A DNA stretch of 64,000 nucleotides from NCBI GenBank assembly GCA_934643825.1, contig CAKUCW010000010.1, positions 1 through 64,000 of the forward strand. Reading direction: 5' to 3'. Under the pieces are notes generated by a model. The model saw nothing but the letters and a program-made list of their open reading frames with translations, did no database searches and was not told the DNA's origin. Below are positions 26,047 to 34,405 of this stretch, piece after piece (positions within the stretch are counted from its first letter, which is position 1; each line of letters begins with the position of its first letter). Origin of the DNA: an uncultured Clostridia bacterium (GTDB lineage: Bacteria > Bacillota > Clostridia > Christensenellales > Aristaeellaceae). The position numbers and the translations under genes were made by a program.

Positions 26047-26110
26047 AAGCGTCCCTCCCCCTGTCCTCATGCTTCATATATACACAGGGGCAGAAAAAAA
26101 CATGCTTCCA

Positions 26111-26340
26111 GCGGACTGAGTCCGCCTTCACTTCCGCCGAAGTCTGCATAATTTTCAAGTTCCGCGCACGCGGGCAATCTTTATGCTGTTTTCCACGCTT
26201 CAAAAGCGGCTGAGTCCGCCTTCACTTCCGCCGAAGTCTGCAAAACTTTAAAGTTCCGCGCACGCGGGCAATCTTTATGCTGTTTTCCACGCTTCAAAAG
26301 CGGACTGAGTCTGCCTTCATTTTCATCAAAACCCGCAAAC
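26111..26340. repeat. Tandem 95-base palindromic repeats
   Basis: Two near-identical units, 26111-26205 and 26206-26299, then a truncated third from 26300. Each starts with the perfect hairpin GCGGAC-TGA-GTCCGC (one arm shortened in unit 2), followed by CTTCCGCCGAAG and a CGCGCACGCGGGC block. A diverged single copy lies at 40469-40552, and fragments with CACGCGGGCG occur near 34568, 42805 and 58500. It fills the gap between two minus-strand genes; no gene is supported in 26047-26385. Confidence 0.85.
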
Positions 26341-26370
26341 AAAAGAACGGCGACGCTTTCGCGCCGCCGC
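26341..26370 (-). terminator. Terminator of flavoprotein reductase 1
   Basis: On the minus strand GCGGCGGCGC-GAAA-GCGTCGCCGT followed by TCTTTTG. It lies 16 bases after the stop codon. Confidence 0.7.
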
Positions 26371-26385
26371 TTGTGTGAGATTCAA

Positions 26386-28266
26386 TTACTCAGCGGGGAT
26401 GAAGTCCGGCAGTTCGCCAGTGGAGACGACGATACCGGAGATGTAGCCGAAGCCGCAAGCATCAGCATCCGCGTTGGAGCCCAGACGGTTGGTGCCATGC
26501 ACGCCGCCGGTGACTTCGCCAGCCGCGTAGAGACCCGCGATCGGCTGACCGTAGATGTCGATAACCTGAGTCATGGTGTCGATGACCAGACCGCCCATCG
26601 TGTGGTGCACGGACGGGAACTGCGGCAGAGCGTAGTACGGGCCTTCCTCGATCTTAACCATGGTAGAAGCCATGACCTTGCCGAAGTCGAGATCCACGCC
26701 ATTGTCGATGTAGCCATTGTGCTTCTCGATGGTCGCCTTCAGGTTCTCGCCGGTGACGGTCGGATGCAGACCCTTCACTTCGAAGCCGTTGATCTTCTCA
26801 GCCAGCTCGTCGAGGGTATCCGCCTTCAGGATACGGCCGTCAGCGATGCCCGCTTCGATTTCTTCCGGACGGACATAGCCAGCAACGACCGGCTCGGTGA
26901 AGATCGCGTAGGTGGAAACGAAACCAGTGTTGACAGCAGCGTTCGCGCAAACGTCGCGGCGGTCGCCCTCGTTGACGTAACGGTTGCCGTTGTAGTCAAC
27001 ATAGATGACGCCGTAGGACGGACCGGTGAACGGCCATACCGCGTACTTATCCAGGACGCCGGTGTTCGGGTCAGCCCACGGATAACGCTGGATGTTGCTC
27101 ATCTGAGTGGTGTTCGCGCCGATCGCCTGCGCAAGGTAGATGCCTTCGCCGGTGGATGCCGCTTTGATGTTGGTGGTCGGCAGATCCGCGGTCAGGTACG
27201 GAACCTGCGTCTCGCGCATTTCAACGTTGGAGGAGAAGCCGCCGGTCGCCAGGATGACGCCCTTCTTGGCTTCGATGGTCTTGTAGCCGTCAGCGGTCGC
27301 AACGCGGATACCGACAACGCGGTTCGCTTCGTCGCGGGTGCGGTAGATTTCAACCATCTTGGTCTCCAGCTCGACGTTCGCGCTGGTTTCCTTCAGCATC
27401 TTGAGCTGCAGGTTGGTGATGTCGGAACCGACCTGATTCTCGGTGACGTAGGTACGATAGCCATAGTGTCCGCCCGGACGAGCCAGGGTATCGCGAATTT
27501 CGAGGCCGTTGTCCAGCAGCAGATCGAAGTAAACCGGGGAAGCGTAAACCATCTCGCGCACCAGCGCTGGGTTGCTCATGTTGTCGCCGCCCTTGATGGT
27601 ATCTTCAATGTGCTTCTCAGCGGTGTCCGGCTCAAGGCCCAGCTTCTCCTGAAGCTCAGCCGCACGCTTGGAGGTGTAAGAAGCATACTGACCGCCGTTG
27701 ATGGCGCTATTGCCGCCGGTGGTGGAGAGCTTCTCAACCAGAACGACGGTGCTGCCAGCCTTCTCCGCGGAGTAAGCCGCCGCGAGACCCGCGAAGCCGC
27801 CGCCGACGACGACGACGTCATAGCTCTCGTCCCACTGCTCCGGAATTTCGGTGGAGCCCATGGTCGGGAAGTAATCCGGCGCGACGACTTCCTTCGCCTC
27901 TACCGGCTTCTTGAAATCTTCAACATTGGCGCCCGCCTCGACCAGAGCAGCCTCAACAGCCTTGAGGATACCCTCGGAGGTACGGGTCGCGCCGCTGACG
28001 GTATCAACCGCCAGGGACTGCGCTTCCAGAATCGCGGCAGGCATCTTTTCCAGTGCCGGCCAGCCCGGAGCGGTCTCGTTGTAAGCGGTAACCTTGATGT
28101 CCTCGATCTTGCTCTCAGACAGGGTTACGTCCACCGTCAGGCCGTCATACATGCCGCGGGTGACTTCCGTGTAGGTGCCGGGCTTCATGCCTTCAGCCAT
28201 CACGGTCGTGAAGCTGGAAGCCAGCAGGCAGACGCTCGCCACGGAGGCGATCCATTTCTTGTTCAT
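26386..28266 (-). CDS. Secreted FMN/FAD reductase, fumarate reductase-like, copy 1
   Basis: Extracytoplasmic flavoprotein of 626 residues. Signal peptide 1-24 (cleavage after TVMA), FMN-binding domain (~30-110) with SGATRTS at 91-97 where Thr94 should carry covalent FMN, then a FAD-binding fumarate reductase-type domain (GGGFAG at 155-160). Active-site marks of the fumarate reductase group are kept: HHTMGG and GGVHGTNRLGSN. Such enzymes take electrons from extracellular flavin transfer chains and reduce acceptors such as fumarate, urocanate or other enoates in gut anaerobes. Substrate is not determined. ATG 28266 follows AAAGGAG. A LysR gene lies directly upstream on the same strand, suggesting acceptor-responsive control. 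Confidence 0.88.
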   Translation of the reverse strand: MNKKWIASVASVCLLASSFTTVMAEGMKPGTYTEVTRGMYDGLTVDVTLSESKIEDIKVTAYNETAPGWPALEKMPAAILEAQSLAVDTVSGATRTSEGILKAVEAALVEAGANVEDFKKPVEAKEVVAPDYFPTMGSTEIPEQWDESYDVVVVGGGFAGLAAAYSAEKAGSTVVLVEKLSTTGGNSAINGGQYASYTSKRAAELQEKLGLEPDTAEKHIEDTIKGGDNMSNPALVREMVYASPVYFDLLLDNGLEIRDTLARPGGHYGYRTYVTENQVGSDITNLQLKMLKETSANVELETKMVEIYRTRDEANRVVGIRVATADGYKTIEAKKGVILATGGFSSNVEMRETQVPYLTADLPTTNIKAASTGEGIYLAQAIGANTTQMSNIQRYPWADPNTGVLDKYAVWPFTGPSYGVIYVDYNGNRYVNEGDRRDVCANAAVNTGFVSTYAIFTEPVVAGYVRPEEIEAGIADGRILKADTLDELAEKINGFEVKGLHPTVTGENLKATIEKHNGYIDNGVDLDFGKVMASTMVKIEEGPYYALPQFPSVHHTMGGLVIDTMTQVIDIYGQPIAGLYAAGEVTGGVHGTNRLGSNADADACGFGYISGIVVSTGELPDFIPAE

Positions 28267-28318
28267 TCTTTTTCTTCTCCTTTCCGATGTAAGCACGTTC
28301 GGAATCTCCTGACATCAT

Positions 28319-28337
28319 TGTACATGAATTTGTACAT
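28319..28337. promoter_or_regulatory. Paired TGTACAT operator-like sites
   Basis: TGTACAT occurs at 28319-28325 and again at 28331-28337, twelve bases apart, about 53 bases upstream of the reductase start and just downstream of the LysR gene. TCACTCGAAA and TCATTCGAAA form a second pair next to it (28342-28373). A likely LysR target, though unproven. Confidence 0.4.
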
Positions 28338-28382
28338 TTCATCACTCGAAAGGAGGAAATGAATCATTCGAAAAATAGAAAT

Positions 28383-29318
28383 TTAACAATCTGATCCCTG
28401 ATTTCGGAGAACATCGTCCTTCTTTGTCAAATCTGACGCATAGACTGCGCAATATCTCGCCAGCGCCCGTGCGGGCGGCTTGAGCGTTTCGTAATTCTTA
28501 TATACGATATTTTCCCACGCCCAGATCGGCTCTTCGTCCAGATCCAGCTTCACCATGCCATAGACCTCAGCATACTGGCGCGACGCACGATGCGGCACAA
28601 GCGTCATCGCGCCCTCCTGCCTTGCCCGCTCCATCACCAGCTGAACGCCGCCCAGGAACGTGATCTTGCCCAAATGAATGCCCATCTGCTCCATCAGCGG
28701 CAGGAATTCCCCGACAAAGCAGCATGTATCATGCGGATAGACAAATGGCATGCCCGTCAAATCTTCATACTTCAGCTTCTTTTTATGTGCCATCGGGTGA
28801 TCCCACGCCACCATCAGATAGACCGGCTCGCGATACAGGGGAATCGTCCTCAGCCCGCTGACCACGCCGGGGCGCGTCGTATAGAAAAAGCCGATATCCA
28901 GCATATCGCCGCGGATAAGCGCAGGCACACCCGCATTATGCGAGGTCATCATGTTCAGGCGAACCTCCGCATGCGACCGACTGAATCCCTCAAACAGGTT
29001 CATCAGGCTGTATGCCGTGTTGATCTCGCAGCCGCCGACGGTAATCGCTCCCTCCAGCTTTTCCTCTGCGCATACGCTGTCCAGCGCCAGATAGTATTCC
29101 TCCACCATTCGCCTTGCGTGAACGAGGAACGCCTGTCCCTGCTGAGTCAGCTGGAGCTGCCTGCCCGTTTTGCCAAACAGCTGTGCGCCGACTTCCTGCT
29201 CCAGCATTTGAATATGCTTAAAAAGCGTGCTGGGCGCATATTGAAGCTGTTCAGCCGCCTTTTGGTAATTGAGCGTTTGGGAAAGCGTGATCATCGTCAG
29301 AAGCTGTTTGATATCCAT
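28383..29318 (-). CDS. LysR family transcriptional regulator
   Basis: LysR-type regulator of 311 residues: N-terminal winged helix (MDIKQLLTMITLSQTLNYQKAAEQL, then PSTLFKHIQMLEQEVGAQLF), linker helix, and a periplasmic-binding-like effector domain from ~90 (GAITVGGCEINTAYSLMNLFE). It lies 116 bases upstream of the secreted reductase on the same strand, so it is the probable regulator of that gene and of itself; the effector may be the reductase substrate. Its own promoter region holds a perfect 15-base palindrome at 29397-29411. Confidence 0.9.
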   Translation of the reverse strand: MDIKQLLTMITLSQTLNYQKAAEQLQYAPSTLFKHIQMLEQEVGAQLFGKTGRQLQLTQQGQAFLVHARRMVEEYYLALDSVCAEEKLEGAITVGGCEINTAYSLMNLFEGFSRSHAEVRLNMMTSHNAGVPALIRGDMLDIGFFYTTRPGVVSGLRTIPLYREPVYLMVAWDHPMAHKKKLKYEDLTGMPFVYPHDTCCFVGEFLPLMEQMGIHLGKITFLGGVQLVMERARQEGAMTLVPHRASRQYAEVYGMVKLDLDEEPIWAWENIVYKNYETLKPPARALARYCAVYASDLTKKDDVLRNQGSDC

Positions 29319-29356
29319 GTCTGCATGTCCTCTGTCTTTGTTAAGAATGTATCTAT

Positions 29357-29411
29357 ATTCTACAATGAATACCCTAAAAAAGCAACCAATATCGGTATTC
29401 GTTCAACGAAT
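29357..29411 (-). promoter_or_regulatory. LysR promoter with palindrome
   Basis: On the minus strand TTGCTT (29385-29380), 17-base spacer, TAGAAT (29362-29357). Upstream of the -35 lies ATTCGTT-C-AACGAAT (29397-29411), a perfect inverted repeat in the position expected for LysR autoregulation. Confidence 0.6.
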
Positions 29412-29516
29412 GCCATGCGTTCGTTATTCACAGGATACGCAGAGCTGAGTCTGCCCTTCCTTCCACCGCGTTTTTTCAAAACATGAAAGACGGGTTGATG
29501 CCGTATCCCATGCATC

Positions 29517-29552
29517 AAAAAAGAGAGCCAGCCCGCCGGACTGACTCTCTCA
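29517..29552 (-). terminator. Terminator of flavoprotein reductase 2
   Basis: On the minus strand AGAGAGTCAG-CCG pairs with GGCTGGCTCTCT (one G-T pair) and runs into TTTTTTG. Confidence 0.8.
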
Positions 29553-29566
29553 GGGCTATTCCGTTT

Positions 29567-31354
29567 TTACTTCACGCTCGCCGCATAAGCCGCTGCGCTC
29601 TCGCCGGAGATCTTGCCCCAGACGATGGTGCTGGTGTTCGCCAGACCGCCGATGTTCGCGCTGCCGCCGATGTTCGCGCCGCCGGCAAGCTCGCCAGCCT
29701 CATACAGACCGACGATCGGCTGATCGTTGGTGTCGAGCACCTGAGCATCCGTATTCATCACCGGGCCGCCCTTGGTCAGCATGACATACGGGCAGGTCTT
29801 GATCGCGTAGAACGGGCCTTCCAGCTTCATCATGGATTCCGCCGGACGACCGAACTTCGTGTCCTCGCCCTTCTCAACGTCCGCGTTGTACGCTTCAACG
29901 GTCGCCGCCAGACCAGCCGCATCGACGCCGATCTTCTGCGCCAGCTCGTCGAGCGTGTCCGCCTTCACGATGCAGTTTTCGTCAGCCAGAAGCGCGTCAA
30001 AGCGAGCCCAGCCCTCATCCTTGCTGATGATGGAATCCTGCGTATCGCGCATTTCCTGCGTGAGGATCATGTAAACGAGGCTGTGCGGCGCGTTGGCATA
30101 AGCCGCCTTGCGCTCGCTGTCCAGAGCGTTGAACTCGTTGGCAATACGGTTGCCGTTGGTGTCCACCCAGATTACGCCGTTGTAATCCTTAACCTGCGTG
30201 GTCGTCGTCACGTCGAAACCATCGCACGGCACGCCGCCCGGATATGCCGGCAGGTAATCCATGTTGTTGAACTTCGCGCCAGCCTTCTCAGCGAAGCGAT
30301 AGCCATCGCCGGTTACGAAGGACGGAGCCATGGTCAGAACGTTCTCATAGTTGTACTTGTGGAGCAGCTCCTCGCTGTGGCCGTAGCCGCCGGTGGTCAG
30401 GATGGTCGCCGGAGCGCGGAACTCGCGTCCGTCCGTCAGCGCCACGCCCTTGACAGCGCCGTCTTCAACGATGATATCCGCAACCTCGGTGTTCAGCAGC
30501 AGGCTGACGTTGCCCTTTTCCACCTGCTCGTCGAGCAGCGGACGAATCAGCGCGATGATGGCCTTGCCGCCGCCTTTTACGCGATACTCACGCGGCACGT
30601 TGAACGCATCGTAAGAAGAGGACATCTTCGGCTGACGGTCACCGAAATCAGCGCCCAGATCATCCAGCCAGTCGATGGCAGCCGCCGCGCACTCGGTGTG
30701 CTTCTTGGTCAGCTCCGGAATGTTGGTGCCGCCGCCCATGCGGACGATATCCTCGGCAAAGTTTTCAGGGCTGTCTTCCACGCCCGCTTCGATCTGCTGA
30801 CGTGCGCCCGCAGCGGAGGTCGTGCCGCCCGCAAAGCGGATGGAGCCGCCAACGTCGTCATTCTTTTCAATCAGGTAGACCTTCGCGCCCGCGTTCGCCG
30901 CAGCAATCGCCGCGTTCACGCCGGAAGAGCCTGCGCCGACAACGATGACGTCCGGGTTTTCGAACGTCGGCTCGGCAAGCTGAACTTCCTTAGTCACTTC
31001 TTTGCTGGCGAGGTCTTCCGGCTTCAGACCGGCTTCCGCCAGCGCCTTCTCGGCAGCCGCCAGAACCGCGTTGCTGGTGATAGTCGCGGACGCGACGGCA
31101 TCCACCTTCACGCTGTTCTGCTCAACCATCGCGGCAGGCAGATTCTCAATCGCCTTGGAGCCGACGCCTTCGGTTTCGCCCGCGCCTTCCGCCTTCGCAG
31201 CGACAATCTCATTGTTTTCGATGGTCAGCGTTACGGTAACGTCGCCGCCGAAGCCCTTTTCCGTTGCGGTGTAATCCTGCGCCAGCGCAGCGCCCGCCAC
31301 GAAGGTCAGGCACAGAACCAGCATCAGGCACAGCGCCTTCTGAATGTTCTTCAT
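29567..31354 (-). CDS. Secreted FMN/FAD reductase-like protein, copy 2, altered active site
   Basis: Extracytoplasmic flavoprotein of 595 residues. Signal peptide 1-25 (AALA-QD), FMN-binding domain (~26-110) with ASATITS at 88-94 (Thr91 the probable FMN site; the usual SGAT is degenerate), then a FAD-binding domain (VVGAGSSG near 139). In the position of HHTMGG it has TKGGPVMNT, and in place of the HGxNRLGG arginine loop it has GGANIGGSANIGGLANTST. Both residues used for fumarate protonation and binding are therefore missing from the expected sites. The substrate must differ from fumarate; some gut enoate reductases use other residues. ATG 31354 follows AGAGGAGGAAG. Monocistronic with its own promoter. 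Confidence 0.83.
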   Translation of the reverse strand: MKNIQKALCLMLVLCLTFVAGAALAQDYTATEKGFGGDVTVTLTIENNEIVAAKAEGAGETEGVGSKAIENLPAAMVEQNSVKVDAVASATITSNAVLAAAEKALAEAGLKPEDLASKEVTKEVQLAEPTFENPDVIVVGAGSSGVNAAIAAANAGAKVYLIEKNDDVGGSIRFAGGTTSAAGARQQIEAGVEDSPENFAEDIVRMGGGTNIPELTKKHTECAAAAIDWLDDLGADFGDRQPKMSSSYDAFNVPREYRVKGGGKAIIALIRPLLDEQVEKGNVSLLLNTEVADIIVEDGAVKGVALTDGREFRAPATILTTGGYGHSEELLHKYNYENVLTMAPSFVTGDGYRFAEKAGAKFNNMDYLPAYPGGVPCDGFDVTTTTQVKDYNGVIWVDTNGNRIANEFNALDSERKAAYANAPHSLVYMILTQEMRDTQDSIISKDEGWARFDALLADENCIVKADTLDELAQKIGVDAAGLAATVEAYNADVEKGEDTKFGRPAESMMKLEGPFYAIKTCPYVMLTKGGPVMNTDAQVLDTNDQPIVGLYEAGELAGGANIGGSANIGGLANTSTIVWGKISGESAAAYAASVK

Positions 31355-31413
31355 CTTTCTTCCTCCTCTTGTCCACAGGAAAATCATCCGTTTCTTTCCT
31401 GCGCATCGTGTCA

Positions 31414-31442
31414 ATTTTATCACAGTATGCGGATCGATTCAA
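31414..31442 (-). promoter_or_regulatory. Promoter of flavoprotein reductase 2
   Basis: On the minus strand TTGAAT (31442-31437), 17-base spacer, TAAAAT (31419-31414), 60 bases before the start codon. Confidence 0.7.
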
Positions 31443-31553
31443 GCCTGTTTGCACGGATTTTGTTATTTTTATTGAACAAGTCAGTTGTTTTGTATTTTCT
31501 ATAATTCGTATTTTTCAGACGTTTCGCGCCATTTCTACATATTAAAAGGGACG

Positions 31554-31580
31554 ATCCGGTTTGCAAACCCAATCGTCCCG
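31554..31580 (-). terminator. Terminator of amino-acid ABC operon
   Basis: On the minus strand GGGACGAT and ATCGTCCC enclose a second palindrome GGTTTGCAAACC, followed by TTTTAAT. Confidence 0.8.
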
Positions 31581-31597
31581 AAATTCTGTTGATTGAT

Positions 31598-32329
31598 TCA
31601 CAGCATGCTCGCCAGAAACGCCTTGAGCCGCTCCGTCTTCGGTGCGCCCAGCACATCCTCCGGCTTGCCCTGTTCGCAGATGACGCCCTGATCCATAAAG
31701 ACCACGTTGCTGGCAACCGCACGCGCAAAGCCCATCTCGTGCGTCACAACCAGCATCGTCAAGCCCTCCTGCGCCAGCTTCTGCATGACGGAAAGCACCT
31801 CGCCGACCATCTCCGGGTCGAGTGCGCTCGTCGGCTCGTCAAAGAGGATGACCTCCGGATCCATCGCCAAAGCGCGGGCGATGGCAACGCGCTGCTTCTG
31901 TCCGCCGGAAAGCTGGCGCGGCTTCGCGTTCACATACGCATCCATGCCGACCTTTTCCAGATACTTCATCGCGTTCTTCACGCTTTCCTCGCGGCTGCGA
32001 TGAAGCACCTTGACCTGTCCGGTCACGCAGTTTTCAAGCACGGTCATGTTGCCGAACAGGTTGAACTGCTGAAACACCATGCCGACCTTCGCATGATAGC
32101 GCGGCATGTTGACGCTTCCGGAGAGAATGTCGTCGCCATGGTAGAGGATGCGCCCCTCATCCGGCGTTTCAAGCAGGTTGATGCAGCGCAGCAGCGTCGA
32201 TTTGCCCGAACCGGAAGAGCCGATGATGCAGGTCACTTCGCCCTTATGGGTCACGAAGTCAACGCCTTTGAGCACTTCGTGGCTGCCAAATGCCTTTTTC
32301 AGCCCTTCGACCTCGATCACTCGTTCCAT
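31598..32329 (-). CDS. Polar amino-acid ABC transporter ATP-binding protein
   Basis: ABC ATPase of 243 residues of the GlnQ/HisP type. Walker A is GSSGSGKST (residues ~37-45), Q-loop FQQFNLF, signature LSGGQKQR, Walker B VILFDEPTSALDPE, and H-loop VVTHE. It powers import of a polar amino acid through the membrane permease encoded just upstream, with which it overlaps by 13 bases. Length and motif spacing are normal. Last gene of a binding protein-permease-ATPase operon. Confidence 0.95.
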   Translation of the reverse strand: MERVIEVEGLKKAFGSHEVLKGVDFVTHKGEVTCIIGSSGSGKSTLLRCINLLETPDEGRILYHGDDILSGSVNMPRYHAKVGMVFQQFNLFGNMTVLENCVTGQVKVLHRSREESVKNAMKYLEKVGMDAYVNAKPRQLSGGQKQRVAIARALAMDPEVILFDEPTSALDPEMVGEVLSVMQKLAQEGLTMLVVTHEMGFARAVASNVVFMDQGVICEQGKPEDVLGAPKTERLKAFLASML

Positions 32330-33147
32330 CTCTTCACAGCCTCCTTTTCATTCTCCACGGACACCTTGATATCTGCGCGGCTGTCGCTCTGCGAGCCGTG
32401 AATCACATAGTTGTCCGGACCGTCCATCTTCTTTTCGATGAGGCGCAGGATGCGGCTGACGGTCAGCGTCAGGATGAAGTAGATGACCGCGATGATAAAA
32501 TAGACCTCGAAATAACGGTAATATGCGCCCGCCGCGCTCTTCGCCTGGAAGAACAGCTCGGAAACGGAGATGACGTTCAGCACGCTGGAATCCTTGATGT
32601 TGACGATCAACTCGTTGCCGACCGACGGCAGAATGTTGCGGATCGCCTGCGGCAGGATGACCGTTGTCATCGTCTGCCAATGGGTCATGCCGATGGCGTG
32701 CGCCGCCTCAAACTGTCCCTTGTCCACAGAAACGATGCCGCCGCGGATGATCTCCGCCATATACGCGCCGGTATTGATGGAGATGATGAAAATCGCGGCG
32801 AAGGTCGTATCCATATAGATGCCGGCATACTGCGCACCGTAGTAGATGACGACCGCCTGAACGATCATCGGCGTGCCGCGGAACACCTGAATATAGATAT
32901 TCATCAGCAGCTGAACAAACGCCAGCAGCCCGCGCCGGATGGTCAGCCCCACGCCGGACGCGCCGCACTTCTTTTCCGGGAGCGTGATGGTGCGCACGAT
33001 GGCGACCAGCAGACCGAGCGCAAAGCCCAGTGCTGTGCCCGTCAGCGCGATGAGCAGGGTCATGCCTGTTCCGCGGAGGAAGAGCATGCCGTATTTTTGC
33101 AGCAGGAAGTAAACCCAGCCGAAGAAAGATGTTGAAGCGTTTGGCAT
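32317..33147 (-). CDS. Polar amino-acid ABC transporter permease
   Basis: Membrane permease of 276 residues of the HisM/GlnP type: about five membrane helices, NIYIQVFRGTPMIVQAVVIYYG (typical RGTP motif) and the ATPase-contact loop EAAHAIGMTHWQTMTTVILPQAIRNILPS. ATG 33147 is preferred since AAAGGAG precedes it; a longer frame upstream lies in the repeat. A charged C-terminal tail of ~35 residues extends past the usual end. Copy D of the structured repeat sits between the binding-protein gene and this one, 33 bases ahead of the start codon. Confidence 0.93.
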   Translation of the reverse strand: MPNASTSFFGWVYFLLQKYGMLFLRGTGMTLLIALTGTALGFALGLLVAIVRTITLPEKKCGASGVGLTIRRGLLAFVQLLMNIYIQVFRGTPMIVQAVVIYYGAQYAGIYMDTTFAAIFIISINTGAYMAEIIRGGIVSVDKGQFEAAHAIGMTHWQTMTTVILPQAIRNILPSVGNELIVNIKDSSVLNVISVSELFFQAKSAAGAYYRYFEVYFIIAVIYFILTLTVSRILRLIEKKMDGPDNYVIHGSQSDSRADIKVSVENEKEAVKRWNE

Positions 33148-33180
33148 TGTAAACTCCTTTTTTGATGGGGATGGGGACGA

Positions 33181-33345
33181 TTGGGACACCGCCCCAAGCC
33201 CCGGCAGGGAACTGAGTTTCCTGCGCCTATTTCTTGATTGATTGCTTTGCGATAAACGGACGCTGATTCAATCTGTTGAAACCGCCGCGAAGCGAAGATG
33301 GGGTTTGGGGATGTTATCCCCAAATAGGTCTGGGCGATAGCCCAG
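33181..33345 (-). repeat. Intra-operon structured repeat, copy D
   Basis: Read on the minus strand: TGGGC-TATC-GCCCA (33332-33345), TTGGGGAT-AAC-ATCCCCAA (33304-33322), CTTCGCTTCGCGGCGGTTT arm, CAGGAAACT/AGTTCCCTG (33205-33223) and TTGGGGC-GGT-GTCCCAA (33181-33197). Order and spacing match copy B, with paired changes in several stems. The rest of the gap, 33346-33505, shows no gene; TTTCAAAGCAGAATGC/GCATTCTACGATTGAAA around 33376-33410 is another imperfect inverted repeat. Confidence 0.8.
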
Positions 33346-33509
33346 CGTCCTCCACATTCATTTAAATCATGTAGTTTCAAAGCAGAATGCGGAGCATTCT
33401 ACGATTGAAACGGATTCACGCTGAAAAGCATGGGGTTAAAATGTGGAATTGTGTTAACCAACCGCGAAGCGAAAAACACCGTCCGGGGAACATGCCTCCC
33501 AGACATCAC

Positions 33510-33538
33510 AAAAGGCTGCCGGTCACCCGACAGTCCTT
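33510..33538 (-). terminator. Weak terminator or partial terminator after binding protein gene
   Basis: On the minus strand GGACTGTCGG pairs with CCGGCAGCC (two wobble or mismatch positions), then TTTTG. As it lies between the binding protein and its permease, partial termination would raise the binding protein to permease ratio, as is common. Confidence 0.5.
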
Positions 33539-33549
33539 GTACTCTTTTC

Positions 33550-34350
33550 TTACTCGCTCAACGGCTGCGCCAGAACGACGGCGTCCATGATTTCATTGCG
33601 CTCGTCGGTGGAAATGCCCGCCAGCACCTCATTGATCTTTTCCTTCAACTCGCTGCCCTGCTTCACGCCGACGGCAATCTGCGTGTCGTCCGGGGAAACC
33701 GTGAAGCCCTGTCCCTCGTCAAAGGTGACATAGGTCAGATCCGGGTTGGCGGAAACGGCGGAAACCGCACCCGGGCGATCGGCAATATAACCGTCGATTG
33801 CGCCGGAGCTGACCGCAACGATCATCGTCGGGAACGTATCCTGCGCGGGCATCTTGACCACGCCCGGGATCTGGTCGATCATATCATAGTGGAAGGTGCT
33901 CATCTGACCGGTGATCTTCGCGCCCGCGAAATCGGAAAGGCTCTTCGCGGCGGCGAACGCGCTGTCCTTGCGGACGACGACGGTCAGCTCGGTTTCATAG
34001 TACGCGTCGGTGAAATCAATGGTCATTCTGCGCTCGGCAGTCGGGCTCATACCGGCGATGATGACGTCGATATTGCCGGAGAGCAGCGCCGGGGTCAGTC
34101 CGTCCCACTCGGTTTTGACGATTTCCAAATCCATGCCCAGCTTTTCGGCGATGATCTTCGCAATGCGCACATCATAGCCATCCGCATAGCCGCCCGCGGC
34201 AATCGCCACAGCGTTGTCGCTCGCGTCGCTCTGCGTCCAGTTGTACGGCGCGTAGTTGCACTCCATGCCGACGCGCAGGGTGTCGCAAAGACCTGCCGCC
34301 GCGAGCATCGTCATCGCCAGCGCCAAAGCCAGAACCATCATTTTCTTCAT
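33550..34350 (-). CDS. Polar amino-acid ABC transporter substrate-binding protein
   Basis: Family 3 extracellular solute-binding protein, 266 residues. It has a signal peptide (MKKMMVLALALAMTMLAAAG, cleavage probably before Cys22 or Asp23). The mature part has the family pattern LRVGMECNYAPYNW, YDVRIAKIIAEKLGMDLEIV, GNIDVIIAGMSPTAERR and IDFTDAYYETELTVVVRK. It should deliver a polar or cationic amino acid to the permease/ATPase pair downstream. AGLCDT resembles a lipobox (AGLC), so lipoprotein anchoring is possible. It is the first gene of the operon and has a strong promoter. Confidence 0.92.
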   Translation of the reverse strand: MKKMMVLALALAMTMLAAAGLCDTLRVGMECNYAPYNWTQSDASDNAVAIAAGGYADGYDVRIAKIIAEKLGMDLEIVKTEWDGLTPALLSGNIDVIIAGMSPTAERRMTIDFTDAYYETELTVVVRKDSAFAAAKSLSDFAGAKITGQMSTFHYDMIDQIPGVVKMPAQDTFPTMIVAVSSGAIDGYIADRPGAVSAVSANPDLTYVTFDEGQGFTVSPDDTQIAVGVKQGSELKEKINEVLAGISTDERNEIMDAVVLAQPLSE

Positions 34351-34405
34351 ATCGTTTATCCTCCTTGCCCGGCGCTCAGCTCAGGCTCTCTTATGAACGA
34401 GGTTA

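Noticed and set aside
26111..26340. CRISPR array
   Set aside because: The ~95-base units are contiguous with no spacers between them, and no cas genes are near.
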